Assembly (NCBI GenBank): GCA_905182565.1
Contig: CAJJCB010000026.1
Span: forward strand, 464,589-528,588
Source of the DNA: Acidimicrobiaceae bacterium
GTDB lineage: Bacteria; Actinomycetota; Acidimicrobiia; Acidimicrobiales; Poriferisodalaceae
Direction of reading: 5' to 3'
Length of the DNA: 64,000 nt
The first letter of the stretch is position 1. The number at the start of each line of letters is the position of its first letter. This document shows, piece by piece, positions 16,179 to 24,939 of this stretch. Position numbers and translations under genes: made by a program. The notes below the pieces were generated by a model that ran no database searches, was not told where the DNA came from, and saw only the letters and a list, made by a program, of their open reading frames with translations.

Positions 16179-16357
16179 TTCTCTAGTTGATTATCCACCA
16201 AATCTCTTCACCGTTTGTGAGTATCTGGAAATTAAGTCAACAAACTCTGCTTTCAGCGAAGACTTAATGCTCTGTGAGCGAAAGTGCTGAAATCTATTTC
16301 TCTCGATATGGGTTGGTTGACGAGGCCAAGTTGGCACAACTAAATGGGCTAATACCT

Positions 16358-17323
16358 TTAACCCATCTCTAAAATTACTTTACCGAAAGTGTCGTCGCCA
16401 GCGATTAGGTCGTGGGCGCGTTGGGCTTCATCGATTGGGATAACTGTTTCGATGATGGGAGTAATTTCACCGGACTCGATAAGGGGCCAAACCCGTTCGG
16501 AAAGTTGCTTCATCAGTGCGCCTTTCGCAGGCACAGAGCGAGCGCGGAGAGTGGAACCGATGACTCGAAGACGCTTCATCATCATTTTCCCAATAGCCAG
16601 ATTTGCTTCTGCTCCGCTCATTAAACCGATAACAACTAATCGGCCATCTGCCTTAAGGCTGTTCAGATTATGGTCGAGATAGGCAGCTCCGACGGGATCA
16701 AGAATCACGTCGAAACCTCCATCAGTCCATGCAGCAACTTTCTCAACAAAATTTTCAGTGTGGCGGTTTGCACCTCCTGAAGCTCCCAAGGCGATACAGC
16801 GCTCAATTTTTTCGTCGCTGCCAGCGGTAACGAAGACTGGACTCTCGAAGGCTCTACATAACTGAATTCCTGCTGTTCCAACTCCGCTCGCTCCGGCGTG
16901 CAATAACGCTGTTTCACCCGGTTGCAATGCGCCTTCGATAAATAGATTCAAATATGCAGTAGCAAAAACTTCCGGAAGCGCAGCAGCTTGATTGAAACTT
17001 AGGCCTTTAGGAATAGGTAATACTTGTGCCGCTGGAACGACTACTTTTTCGGCATAACCACCCCCGGCTAGCAAAGCGCACACTTCGTCTCCGTTTTTGA
17101 AGCCAGTAACTTTCTCTCCAACGGCCTCGACAATCCCAGCGCACTCAAGCCCCAAGATTTTACTTGCTCCGGGCGGCGGCGGGTATGCACCTACTCGCTG
17201 AGCTAAATCGGCTCTGTTGATAGCAGTGGCGCGGTTACTTATTTTTATATCCTCAGGGCCTAAGACTGGATCCTCGGCAGTAGCCCAAACTAGTTGGCCA
17301 TCTTCAACTTGGATTGCTTTCAT
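16358..17323 (-). CDS. NAD(P)H:quinone oxidoreductase, PIG3-like MDR
   Basis: A 321-aa MDR-superfamily protein with the PIG3/TP53I3-type pattern: NRADLAQRVGAYPPPPGAS near residue 35, then LGLECAGIVEAVG. The cofactor motif is HAGASGVGTAGIQLCR at about 142-157, with VTAGSDEK marking NADP preference. No catalytic zinc ligands are evident. It should reduce quinones or enones. It is divergent from the carotenoid oxygenase gene across about 110 bp. Confidence 0.88.
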   Translation of the reverse strand: MKAIQVEDGQLVWATAEDPVLGPEDIKISNRATAINRADLAQRVGAYPPPPGASKILGLECAGIVEAVGEKVTGFKNGDEVCALLAGGGYAEKVVVPAAQVLPIPKGLSFNQAAALPEVFATAYLNLFIEGALQPGETALLHAGASGVGTAGIQLCRAFESPVFVTAGSDEKIERCIALGASGGANRHTENFVEKVAAWTDGGFDVILDPVGAAYLDHNLNSLKADGRLVVIGLMSGAEANLAIGKMMMKRLRVIGSTLRARSVPAKGALMKQLSERVWPLIESGEITPIIETVIPIDEAQRAHDLIAGDDTFGKVILEMG

Positions 17324-17434
17324 GCTGTCCGTCTTTCGTTGTCACCAACCTAACGGGGTGAAGCATAATCTTCTCTCTGAGTTCCCCTTTCTCGCTAGCT
17401 CTCTCCTTGGGAAATGCTGGTCTGACTTGTTCTC

Positions 17435-18820
17435 GTGAGTGCGAACCAGCAGACTAGCTTCATGTCTTTCCTGGATGCTTCGCCATATCTAGATGGCAAC
17501 TATGAACCTGTAAAAACTGAGATAACGGCCGTAGATCTGAAAGTTAGAGGAAAAATTCCAGAGGAGCTGAACGGCCGATTTTTGAGAAACGGTCCGAACC
17601 CAATTGAGCAACCCGATTTAGCAACCCACCACTGGTTTTTGGGCGATGGAATGGTCCATGGCATAAGGCTTAGAGAAGGCAAAGCTGCTTGGTACCGGAG
17701 CCGCTTTGTTGGAAGTCGGAGAGTCCACAAAAAATTTGGTGAAACCCACTCTGTCTCGACACGAGCAGAAATAGGGCCAAACACCAACATAATTGAGCAC
17801 GCCAACCGGACTCTTGCGATCGTAGAAGCTGGGACACAACCGGTTGAGCTGAATTATGAATTGGATACTGTCGGGACGCATACCTTTGAAGGAACCCTCA
17901 ATAACGGATTCAGCGCTCATCCTAAATACGATCCGTTAACCGGTGAGCTTCACGTCATGGCTTACTCGCCTAGGCAGCTTTTCGGAAAGCTTGAATACAT
18001 TGTCGTAAACAAAAATGGCTTAGTGACCAAAACAATCGAGATAGAAGCACCAACTATGCCGATGGTGCACGATATGGGGCTTACGCAGAAATATGCAGCA
18101 GTGTTCGACCTGCCCGTAGCCGTAGATATCGAGTTGGCAATGTCAGGAAATCAGTTTCCATTTCGTTGGTTTAACTCCTACGAAGCGCGCATAGGTTTAC
18201 TGCCTCGGTCGGCGGATTCAGGAGAGGAAATTGTTTGGTGTAATATCGACCCGTGTTTTGCTTTTCATCCGCTAAATAGTTTCGACGATGCAAATGGTTG
18301 CGTGGTTATTGATGTTTGCTGCTTCGACAAAATGTTTGATTGTGATCGGAACGGGCCTTTCCGAGACTCGTTGCCTCGACTTGAGAGATGGACCATCAAC
18401 CCCAGGACCCAAAAAACTCAAAGGGAAGTAATCGATGACCGTTCCCAAGAATTTCCTAGAGTCGCTCAATCTGTGCTTAACCGAAAGCATCGATACGGAT
18501 ACACAGCACAGCTCGCTCAGAATGATTTTAGCTGGGACTTTAGCCACACGCTGAAACATGATTTATTGAATTCAACTACTGAAGTTCACGAACATGGGCC
18601 GGGCCGAAGCGGCGCCGAACCTGTTTTCGTAGCGCGTGAACATTCGCTTCGCGAAGACGACGGATGGATCATGACTCTTGTCTATGACGAGGCGACAAAT
18701 CGAAGTGATCTTGTGATTTTTGAGGCTGCTAACTTCACGGATCCAGAAGTTGCGCGAATCGAACTACCAGAGCGGATACCGCACGGCTTTCACGGGAATT
18801 GGGTTCCTGACAAAATTTAA
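17435..18820 (+). CDS. Carotenoid cleavage oxygenase (RPE65 family)
   Basis: A 461-aa seven-bladed beta-propeller non-haem iron dioxygenase. The four iron-ligand histidines are visible in FSAHPKYD, MVHDMGLTQKY, FAFHPLNSFD and GFHGNW near the C-terminus. The N-terminus has GRFLRNGPNP and HHWFLGDGMVHG, both strongly conserved in the family. It cleaves a C=C bond of carotenoids, apocarotenoids or stilbenes; which one cannot be told. No carotenoid biosynthesis gene is in the window. The start is GTG 17435; an ATG ten codons in (17462) is an alternative. It is followed by 361 bp with no gene and then tRNA-Lys. Confidence 0.9.
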   Translation: MSANQQTSFMSFLDASPYLDGNYEPVKTEITAVDLKVRGKIPEELNGRFLRNGPNPIEQPDLATHHWFLGDGMVHGIRLREGKAAWYRSRFVGSRRVHKKFGETHSVSTRAEIGPNTNIIEHANRTLAIVEAGTQPVELNYELDTVGTHTFEGTLNNGFSAHPKYDPLTGELHVMAYSPRQLFGKLEYIVVNKNGLVTKTIEIEAPTMPMVHDMGLTQKYAAVFDLPVAVDIELAMSGNQFPFRWFNSYEARIGLLPRSADSGEEIVWCNIDPCFAFHPLNSFDDANGCVVIDVCCFDKMFDCDRNGPFRDSLPRLERWTINPRTQKTQREVIDDRSQEFPRVAQSVLNRKHRYGYTAQLAQNDFSWDFSHTLKHDLLNSTTEVHEHGPGRSGAEPVFVAREHSLREDDGWIMTLVYDEATNRSDLVIFEAANFTDPEVARIELPERIPHGFHGNWVPDKI

Positions 18821-19181
18821 ATTACAAAAACCGGTGTAGGCGGCTCCCGGCGTTTAATGATGGATTACTGGAAGACCTAATGATTGATGGCGTGTTTTGA
18901 ATATCGATTTAGGTCGTCTGCAGTAAATATTGTTTAGAGGAGCCTGTCGATTACGGCTGACTTCTGTCTGAGAACGCTGAAACTAAATGAGAATATTTAG
19001 GTGACAAAACAAAACTGTTTTGAATTCTGACAAGGTGGTAATCCCTTAGTCACTTGTCGAGGTAGTGCTGGGATTCAGTCGGTGGAGAATCTTGGCGCTT
19101 CCCTGACGTGACTTTTTGGGGACCTTATTGTGTTGCGCTCCGTGGCTTGTCGAAAGTCGGGCGGTACTATTCACAGAGATA
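18821..19181. other. Intergenic stretch, nothing recognised
   Basis: 361 bp between the carotenoid oxygenase stop and tRNA-Lys. I find no open frame with coding character, no convincing hairpin terminator and no known RNA motif. Part of it presumably carries the tRNA-Lys promoter. Confidence 0.6.
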
Positions 19182-19254
19182 GCGCCTCTAGCTCAATTGG
19201 TAGAGCATCGGACTCTTAATCCGCAGGTTCTGGGTTCAATTCCCAGGGGGCGCA
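19182..19254 (+). tRNA. tRNA-Lys (anticodon CTT)
   Basis: A 73-nt cloverleaf with acceptor GCGCCTC/GGGGCGC, D-arm GCTC..GAGC, anticodon stem CGGA/TCCG with loop CTCTTAA (anticodon CTT), T-arm CTGGG-TTCAATT-CCCAG and discriminator A. CCA is not fully encoded. Confidence 0.95.
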
Positions 19255-19425
19255 CAGAGACATTATTTCGTCAGAACTAGCAAAAATTGTGGAAACAGTA
19301 GATCATTAATCGTCGGTTCAGTGGCTTCTGCGAGATACCTCAGAAGAATTGAGATGTTGCTATTAACGGATAGCATTTACCGCGTTCTCTTAATCGAGAA
19401 ACTAGTTAGATGATAGTGAGATTGG

Positions 19426-19500
19426 GGTGACCGAGGGGAATTGAACCCCCGACCTCCTGTGCCACAGACAGGCGCTCTAACCAACTGAGCTACGATCACC
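19426..19500 (-). tRNA. tRNA-His (anticodon GTG)
   Basis: The reverse strand gives acceptor GTGATCG/CGGTCAC with the extra G-1 opposite C73 that identifies tRNA-His. The D-arm is GCTC..GAGC, the anticodon stem CCTGT/ACAGG has loop CTGTGGC (anticodon GTG), and the T-arm has GGTTCAATTCC. CCA appears encoded at 19423-19425. It is convergent with tRNA-Lys and divergent from the selenoprotein gene. Confidence 0.95.
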
Positions 19501-19628
19501 AAGAAACCGCGATTTTTCACGGTTCTGCTTCATCTTAGATCCAAAGCTCACCAAAACCGTAATAAAACACCCGAAGCGTTAACTAGAGTTGTGACCGAAC
19601 AGTTTTTTGGACAAATAGGGGAACCAAT

Positions 19629-20603
19629 ATGTCAAGTGGAATGCAAGACCGCCTACCGCCAGTTGACTACATCCCGCGAATCACTGCCCAATATGCTGGA
19701 CTGGGATATGGCGAGTACCGGTGGCTTGCGAGTGAAACTCAACCAGCTTGGACGCCCCTAACGAAGCCACTGTCGGAATGTCGACTTGGGTTTATAGCTA
19801 CCGGAGGAATATACGCTTCAGGACAAACTGCTTTTCATTTCAAAGATGACACTAGCTATCGAGCGATTCCTAACAGTATTGCCACAGAGGAACTACGTGC
19901 TACTCATTTCGCGTACGACCTGACAGATGCCCGAAAAGACATAAACGTTGTTTTCCCAATCGAAGCCCTAAAAAGTATGGTTGAGGAGAAAAAAATAGCA
20001 GAGCTAGGACCGAACTCATACACCCTGATGGGTGGAATCTATAGTACGCGACGCGTCATCGAAGATCTTATTCCTTCTTTGGTTCAGAGGGTCTTGGATG
20101 ATGAACTAGATGTAGTTCTGTTAGTGCCAGTTTGACCGGTATGCCACCAGACCGTGAGTCTGATCGCAAGAGCTATCGAAGAAGCAGGAATCCCGACGTT
20201 ATCGATGTCTAGCGCCCGAGATATAACCCGTTCTGCATGGCCCGCTCGTTCCACCTATCTGGATTTTCCATTAGGTCACACAGCCGGGCGTCCGCATATG
20301 CCTGAGCTGAACCGTGCAATCATACGCGATACCCTCTCAGCTTTTGAGACCTTAAGTGTTCCCGGTTCGATGAGTCACCTGTCTTATCGTTGGGATGAGA
20401 ATGATCAATGGAAAGATAAAGTTTTTGCTCCCGCTGAGAAATCAGTTGACTCAGATCACCAGAAAAATAAAAATAATGGCTACGAAGACGATCGGGTAGC
20501 AAGGCATGACACACCGCAATATCAAACTGAGGCAGACGAGTTAGCTGCCTTCAAGAGTCATGGTGACGAAGAATGTGAGATTTGCATCGGCATTGACTTT
20601 TGA
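19629..20603 (+). CDS. Glycine/D-proline reductase B-like selenoprotein (in-frame TGA = Sec169)
   Basis: A 324-residue protein is read through the TGA at 20133-20135. Local sequence is VVLLVPV-U-PVCHQTVSLIARAIEEAGIP, that is, Sec in a UxxC motif, followed by the family's LSMSSARDITRSAWPARSTYLDFPLGHTAGRP. This is the pattern of GrdB/PrdB-type reductase subunits, in which the selenol attacks the substrate. Upstream sequence (LGFIATGGIYASGQTAF, then YSTRRVIEDLIPSLVQRVLDDELD) is also collinear with the family. Clostridial forms act in anaerobic Stickland reductases with GrdA/PrdA partners, none of which is seen here, so substrate and electron donor are unknown. A charged tail ends in a second CxxC, CEIC (316-319). 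GGGGA precedes the ATG. The stop overlaps the NUDIX start (TGATG). Confidence 0.9.
20148..20162 (+). promoter_or_regulatory. Candidate SECIS stem-loop of the reductase-B-like gene
   Basis: CAGAC (20148-20152) pairs perfectly with GTCTG (20158-20162) around the loop CGTGA, which contains the GU dinucleotide typical of bacterial SECIS loops. The helix starts 12 nt after the TGA (20133-20135), close to the spacing needed for SelB recruitment in the well-studied E. coli system. The assignment rests on position and shape. Confidence 0.5.
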
Positions 20604-21526
20604 TGCAACAAAAAGCTTCCTCCCAAAACCAAAAAGCTTCAACTGGAACCGCTTCTCCGGGCTCAGGAGGAGATTACGACCCTAGTTCGATATTGGTTAG
20701 AACAGCAGCCACGGTTTTGATTCTTGCTGACCGGCCAGATCTCCAAGTGTTGATGTTGAAACGGAATGCCCGCTCAGTTTTTGTTGGCGATATGTGGGTT
20801 TTTCCGGGTGGAGGCGTGGACCCCGGCGATGCATCACCTCAGGCAGATGCCGCTGTTCGAGGTCTAACTGACGTTGACGCAAGCTCCACATTAGATATCG
20901 AATCTGGAGGAATTGCATTTTGGGTTGCCGCTCTTCGCGAAACTTTCGAGGAGGCGGGTCTTCTTCTAGCTCGCCCCAAAGGGAAAGTTGAGTTAATTGA
21001 CCTTTCCGCCGCGCCGATAGAAAAGCGTTTCCAGCGTTATCGTGATCAAATAAATGCAGGATCGCTTGACTTCGTCGAAGCTATGCGAACTGAAGACTTA
21101 GAACTTGATGGGACAGATGTCCACTATGTTGCGCGTTGGGTGACTCCTTTGGGACCTCCTCGCAGGTATGACACTCGATTTTTTGTCACCGCTATGCCTA
21201 ACGGCCAAACTCCTCTTCATGACAATGATGAGGCAGTCCATGATGAATGGATAAGGCCATCGGACGCGTTGAAACGAAATGAAACAGACGAGATGCTGAT
21301 GATGACCCCAACCATTTCGATGCTTCAAAGACTTGCTCGTTTCTCCAACGTACAAGAAGCTATGGCTAGCGCAGCAAACGCTACTCAAACCGATGATGAA
21401 GCAGTTCGTATAAGATATGGAGTCGAAGGACCAAACCGGATCACCTGGCCAGAGGACGATGATTACGAAGATTCTGACCCAAGAGCCGAAGATGGCACAG
21501 TTCGGTGGCCATCTCCTATTGGGTGA
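20603..21526 (+). CDS. NUDIX hydrolase, NUDT19/RNUDIX-like
   Basis: A 307-aa NUDIX-fold protein. The core reads VFPGGGVDPGD around residue 68 and, further on, GGIAFWVAALRETFEEAGLLLA, with REtFEEaG as the metal-binding half of the NUDIX box. The insertion between these halves and the overall length match the NUDT19-like group, which hydrolyses CoA or other nucleoside-diphosphate derivatives. The start is ATG 20603, overlapping the selenoprotein stop as TGATG, so the two are translationally coupled. The C-terminal 50 residues are acidic and low-complexity (WPEDDDYEDSDPRAEDG). Confidence 0.88.
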   Translation: MQQKASSQNQKASTGTASPGSGGDYDPSSILVRTAATVLILADRPDLQVLMLKRNARSVFVGDMWVFPGGGVDPGDASPQADAAVRGLTDVDASSTLDIESGGIAFWVAALRETFEEAGLLLARPKGKVELIDLSAAPIEKRFQRYRDQINAGSLDFVEAMRTEDLELDGTDVHYVARWVTPLGPPRRYDTRFFVTAMPNGQTPLHDNDEAVHDEWIRPSDALKRNETDEMLMMTPTISMLQRLARFSNVQEAMASAANATQTDDEAVRIRYGVEGPNRITWPEDDDYEDSDPRAEDGTVRWPSPIG

Positions 21527-21694
21527 TTAGTGGGCTGAGCCCGATTCTCACAAGCTGCGTTGGGTGAAGCTAATAGACGCTTCTAGCTCTCTGACGAGCA
21601 AAGAAATTAAAGAAGATGAATAGATGCCGCGCAATTCCTAGCGCCGGAGATACTTTAGAGCGCTAACGAATCGCAAAAAGAGAATGAGGGAACT

Positions 21695-22201
21695 ATGGAT
21701 GCCTATCAGGCTGTAATAGGCAAAAAAGATAGCCGCGAATACGCTGACGAACCAATACCTGAGCAGTCATTGAAGAAGGTGCTTAATTCGGTTCGAATGG
21801 CGGGAAGCGGGAAAAACCGGCAAGCTGGCCGAGTAGTTGTAGTAACCGATGAATCAAGAAAAAAAATGCTCGGCGCAGCCGGTGATTACAGCGATTGGAT
21901 ACATAAGGCACCCGTTGTGCTAGCGATGCTTATTTCTGAAGATGCAGGCCTGCGGCCCGGGTTTGATGTCGGCCGGATGGCCCAGAACGCCATGGTCGTA
22001 GCCCATGCCGAAGGGCTCGCTAGTTGCCCGGTGACTATTGTCCGAAATGATGACGCGTTAGCGGCGATTGATGCGCCCTCAGGGTGGATTGTCCATATGG
22101 CGGTAACTATAGGTATCGCTGCGAACAGCGAATCTGAGCGGCGGTCTCATCCAAGAATTCCTTTCGATGAGGCAGTTTTTTGGGGCTCATGGCCAAACTA
22201 G
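21695..22201 (+). CDS. Nitroreductase-family flavoprotein
   Basis: A 168-aa protein with the FMN nitroreductase pattern: an N-terminal RDSREYADEPIP-type motif (KKDSREYADEPIPEQSL), VLNSVRMAGSGKNRQ, AQNAMVVAHAEGLASCPV and HMAVTIGIA. Members are homodimeric FMN enzymes that reduce nitro compounds, quinones or enones with NAD(P)H, or act in dehalogenation or BluB-like chemistry. Substrate is unknown. A GAGGGAACT stretch just upstream serves as ribosome-binding site. Confidence 0.82.
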   Translation: MDAYQAVIGKKDSREYADEPIPEQSLKKVLNSVRMAGSGKNRQAGRVVVVTDESRKKMLGAAGDYSDWIHKAPVVLAMLISEDAGLRPGFDVGRMAQNAMVVAHAEGLASCPVTIVRNDDALAAIDAPSGWIVHMAVTIGIAANSESERRSHPRIPFDEAVFWGSWPN

Positions 22202-22278
22202 ACAATTTCCGTCCCATACGATCCTAGTATTGAGGATATCGACACGGGCTTTAAGCTCGGTTCATTGAAATATGTACT

Positions 22279-22352
22279 GCCTCCCTGGCGCAAATGGATA
22301 GCGCAGCGGGCTTCTATCCCGACGGTTGCAGGTTCGAGTCCTGCGGGGGGCG
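22279..22352 (+). tRNA. tRNA-Arg (anticodon TCT)
   Basis: Acceptor GCCTCCC/GGGGGGC, anticodon stem CGGG/CCCG with loop CTTCTAT (anticodon TCT, AGA codons), T-arm GCAGG-TTCGAGT-CCTGC, discriminator G. Lies 50 bp before folE. Confidence 0.94.
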
Positions 22353-22402
22353 CAACAAAAAGATGACCGTTATGGTCGATTTGTCGTATACGTTTCAAGA
22401 CT

Positions 22403-23011
22403 GTGAATAATAATCCTGACCACATCGGTGCCGTTACCGACAAAAAAGTTGATCTAAAAAGGCTAGAGGCGGCGGTAAAAGAGATACTTATTTCAATCGG
22501 GGAAGACCCGGAACGTGATGGCTTGATCAACACGCCAAAACGCGTGGCTAAAATGTACGCCGAAGTATTTGCAGGACTTCGAGAAGACCCAGAACACCAC
22601 CTCGAAGTTCAATTTGAAGCAGGACATGACGAAATGGTGATGGTTCGAGATATCTCATTTTACTCAATGTGTGAACACCACTTGTTGCCATTCGTTGGCC
22701 AAGCTCATGTGGCTTACGTGCCTGGCGAAGAAGGGAAAATTACAGGTCTTTCAAAGTTAGCGAGACTTGTTGAGGCTTATGCCCGGCGGCCTCAAGTTCA
22801 AGAACGGCTGACAAGCCAAGTAGCGGACAAGCTCATGAAAGTGCTGAATCCCAAAGGTGCCCTAGTGGTTATTGAAGCAGAGCATCAGTGTATGTCGATG
22901 CGTGGTGTGCAAAAACCTGGATCATTGACAATAACTTCAGCGGTGCGTGGCCTGTTTCTATCTGACGCAACTCGTGCCGAAGCGCTTCAACTTATAAGTA
23001 TGGGGCGTTGA
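22403..23011 (+). CDS. folE: GTP cyclohydrolase I
   Basis: A 202-aa GTP cyclohydrolase I (GTP to 7,8-dihydroneopterin triphosphate, first step of folate synthesis). Diagnostic motifs are [18 protein letters not shown], the zinc-site [44 protein letters not shown] and HQCMSMRGV. Length matches the bacterial enzyme. The start is GTG 22403, directly after tRNA-Arg. Zinc-binding Cys and His residues are all present. Confidence 0.95.
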   Translation: MNNNPDHIGAVTDKKVDLKRLEAAVKEILISIGEDPERDGLINTPKRVAKMYAEVFAGLREDPEHHLEVQFEAGHDEMVMVRDISFYSMCEHHLLPFVGQAHVAYVPGEEGKITGLSKLARLVEAYARRPQVQERLTSQVADKLMKVLNPKGALVVIEAEHQCMSMRGVQKPGSLTITSAVRGLFLSDATRAEALQLISMGR

Positions 23012-23063
23012 AAGCGAAATAAACTGGTTCATAAATCTAGTGAATGCTGGCGATTCGCAGTTT

Positions 23064-23723
23064 CTAGATACTTAGCGGAAGCTGATTGCGCGCGAACCGC
23101 TGCGACATAATCATTAACGTTTTCCAATATTCAAAACCTGGAACCAGATCTTTAAGCGAAATTTGCTCAACGATATCTTGTGCGTCAGCGCTCCCAGCGT
23201 GATGCACACCCTTAATCTGCATTGATTCAACCTTGCCGGCCAACAACTCCAAAAATTCATCTATTCGAGCATCAAACACTGCGTCTACTTCAGTTCGTTG
23301 TAGCACATAGTCAGTTAACGGCCGATCATCTCGAAGAAGAAAAACGCTAGTGATCTCACGGTTTAGATGGCCCTCTCCGTTGTCATCAACTAAGCGCCGC
23401 GTTCCTAGGGGCACTAAATTGTTAGGTGCTGCAGTGAACCCTAACTCCTCTTCAAGCTCACGAACTCCCTCTGCCGGTTCCTCGCCGGCAGCTAAATGTC
23501 CTGCGGCGCTGATGTCGAACATGCGAGGAAATGCGGCTTTGAGATGGGACCGTCGCTGCAGAACAACGACTTCTTTGGAGTCTCGAATAGCTATTACCTG
23601 GCAATGAAAAACGCGATGCCAATCTCCATCGCGGTGGACGTCGGCTCGAGATTTTGTGCCTATGACCCTGCCCATGTCATCAAGAACATCGAGCATCTCG
23701 ACTCTTGTTGCACCGTCGGTCAT
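23064..23723 (-). CDS. NUDIX hydrolase, IDI-like
   Basis: A 219-aa NUDIX protein. The NUDIX box is complete: GHLAAGEEPAEGVRELEEELG at about residues 75-95. The N-terminus (LDVLDDMGRVIGTKSRADVHRDGDWHRVFHC) is the pattern shared by isopentenyl-diphosphate isomerase-like NUDIX hydrolases such as YfcD. It likely hydrolyses a nucleoside diphosphate derivative; isomerase activity seems less likely. The LLM oxidoreductase ends 15 bp before it in the leftward reading direction's upstream side, so the two may be co-transcribed. Confidence 0.85.
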   Translation of the reverse strand: MTDGATRVEMLDVLDDMGRVIGTKSRADVHRDGDWHRVFHCQVIAIRDSKEVVVLQRRSHLKAAFPRMFDISAAGHLAAGEEPAEGVRELEEELGFTAAPNNLVPLGTRRLVDDNGEGHLNREITSVFLLRDDRPLTDYVLQRTEVDAVFDARIDEFLELLAGKVESMQIKGVHHAGSADAQDIVEQISLKDLVPGFEYWKTLMIMSQRFARNQLPLSI

Positions 23724-23738
23724 TGAGCGGAATTTGCT

Positions 23739-24587
23739 TTACTGCTCAAGTAGTTTCGTAAAGCTATCAAGGAGTGGTAGGACAATGTCAGCGCCTGATG
23801 GCGGGACCCAAAGGACTGCTCTTGAAACACCTGCGATTGCCAAGCTTTCAAGCACAGCAGAATCAGCAGGGCTGCCGAATTGTCCGAACTCCAAAGTGTT
23901 TGGATCCCGTCCGGCGTCTTCGGCCGCATTTCGAACTTCTTGTATCGGATCGACAAGATCATGCCTGCCTGAGATAGGCATCCATCCATCACAAAATTCG
24001 ATTATGTCTTTTATTGTTTTAGGTCCGGCGGCGCCGCCGAGAAGAACTTTTGGCCCACCCTCTTGCACAGGTTTTGGCCAGGACCAGCTTGAAGTAAAAT
24101 CAAAATAATCTCCGTGGAATTCGGCTTCTTCATTATTCCATAATTCTCGGCATGCAAGCATGCTCTCTCGAACGATAGAACGACGTTCATTGTACTTAAT
24201 GCCGTGGTTGGCCATTTCTTCTTTATTCCAGCCATAGCCGATCCCCAAGATAAAACGACCTTCGGAAATCAAATCAAGCGAAGCACATTCTTTGGCAAGC
24301 CACAGGGGATCACGTTGAGCGACGAGTGTGATTCCTGTGCCTAACATAATTTTTTTAGTGACCGCAGCTGCTGCACCCAACGCGACGAATTGGTCATGGG
24401 TTCGCCAATATTCTTCTGGAAGCGGTGGTGCTCCTTCTCGGCCGCCCCATGGAGTAATACGACTGGCAGGGATATGGCTGTGCTCAGGGAACCAGAGCGA
24501 CTCAAATCCCCTCTCTTCGACGGCTTGAGCTAGCTCAACCGGTTGGATTGCCTTATCGGTTGGAAACATAGCGATGCCGATTTTCAT
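23739..24587 (-). CDS. LLM-class F420-dependent oxidoreductase
   Basis: A 282-aa TIM-barrel flavin/F420 enzyme of the luciferase-like superfamily. The N-terminus is MKIGIAMFPTDKAIQPVELAQA, then GFESLWFPEHSHIP, ITLVAQRDPLWLAKECASLD and LGIGYGWNKEEMANHG, the pattern of probable F420-dependent oxidoreductases of actinobacteria. I use ATG 24587, with GGGG 8-11 nt upstream, rather than the open frame up to 24635. Substrate is unknown. It resembles the gene at 29669-30550 closely enough (both with the WVPEHSHLP-type motif) to suggest paralogy. Confidence 0.87.
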   Translation of the reverse strand: MKIGIAMFPTDKAIQPVELAQAVEERGFESLWFPEHSHIPASRITPWGGREGAPPLPEEYWRTHDQFVALGAAAAVTKKIMLGTGITLVAQRDPLWLAKECASLDLISEGRFILGIGYGWNKEEMANHGIKYNERRSIVRESMLACRELWNNEEAEFHGDYFDFTSSWSWPKPVQEGGPKVLLGGAAGPKTIKDIIEFCDGWMPISGRHDLVDPIQEVRNAAEDAGRDPNTLEFGQFGSPADSAVLESLAIAGVSRAVLWVPPSGADIVLPLLDSFTKLLEQ

Positions 24588-24939
24588 TACATAACCCCTT
24601 TTAGTGGTCGCTTCGATACATAACTTAGTAGACAAGATATAGTCCCAGTTTGCATACTCTTAAACAAACTTAAACTGATTCGAGAGAGAAAATTTTTAAA
24701 TTTACGTCTTGCGTGGGTTCGAACCGAATATTGTATTCTCCAAATAATGCCCGTCTAAAAAAATAGTGCTGGTCGAGCAAATACAAAGCAAGCTATAGAA
24801 GTTGACTATTAGTCAAGGCGTGTTGGAATGTTCAACCGCTAATTTAACGAGATTTACTCTTAGTCCTTTGAGGTTTCTGAGCATCGTGACAGACTAGTAA
24901 CAACGATAGAAGTCCCGAGTAATCTATCTGGAGGCTGTA
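24588..24939. other. Intergenic region between LLM gene and ferredoxin gene
   Basis: 352 bp between divergent genes with no coding signal. It is A+T-rich. The only structure I see is the perfect palindrome at 24802-24816, listed separately. Confidence 0.6.
24802..24816. promoter_or_regulatory. Palindromic operator candidate upstream of ferredoxin gene
   Basis: TTGACTA-T-TAGTCAA is a perfect 7-bp inverted repeat around one central base, 124 bp before the ferredoxin start and 215 bp before the divergent LLM gene. The size and symmetry fit a dimeric repressor site (TetR- or GntR-type). No regulator gene lies beside it. Confidence 0.4.

Noticed and set aside
20154..20603. Separate gene for the second half of the reductase-B-like protein
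   Set aside because: Its sequence continues the upstream frame across the TGA, starts in the middle of a conserved family block and has no ribosome-binding site; it is the 3' part of one selenoprotein gene.
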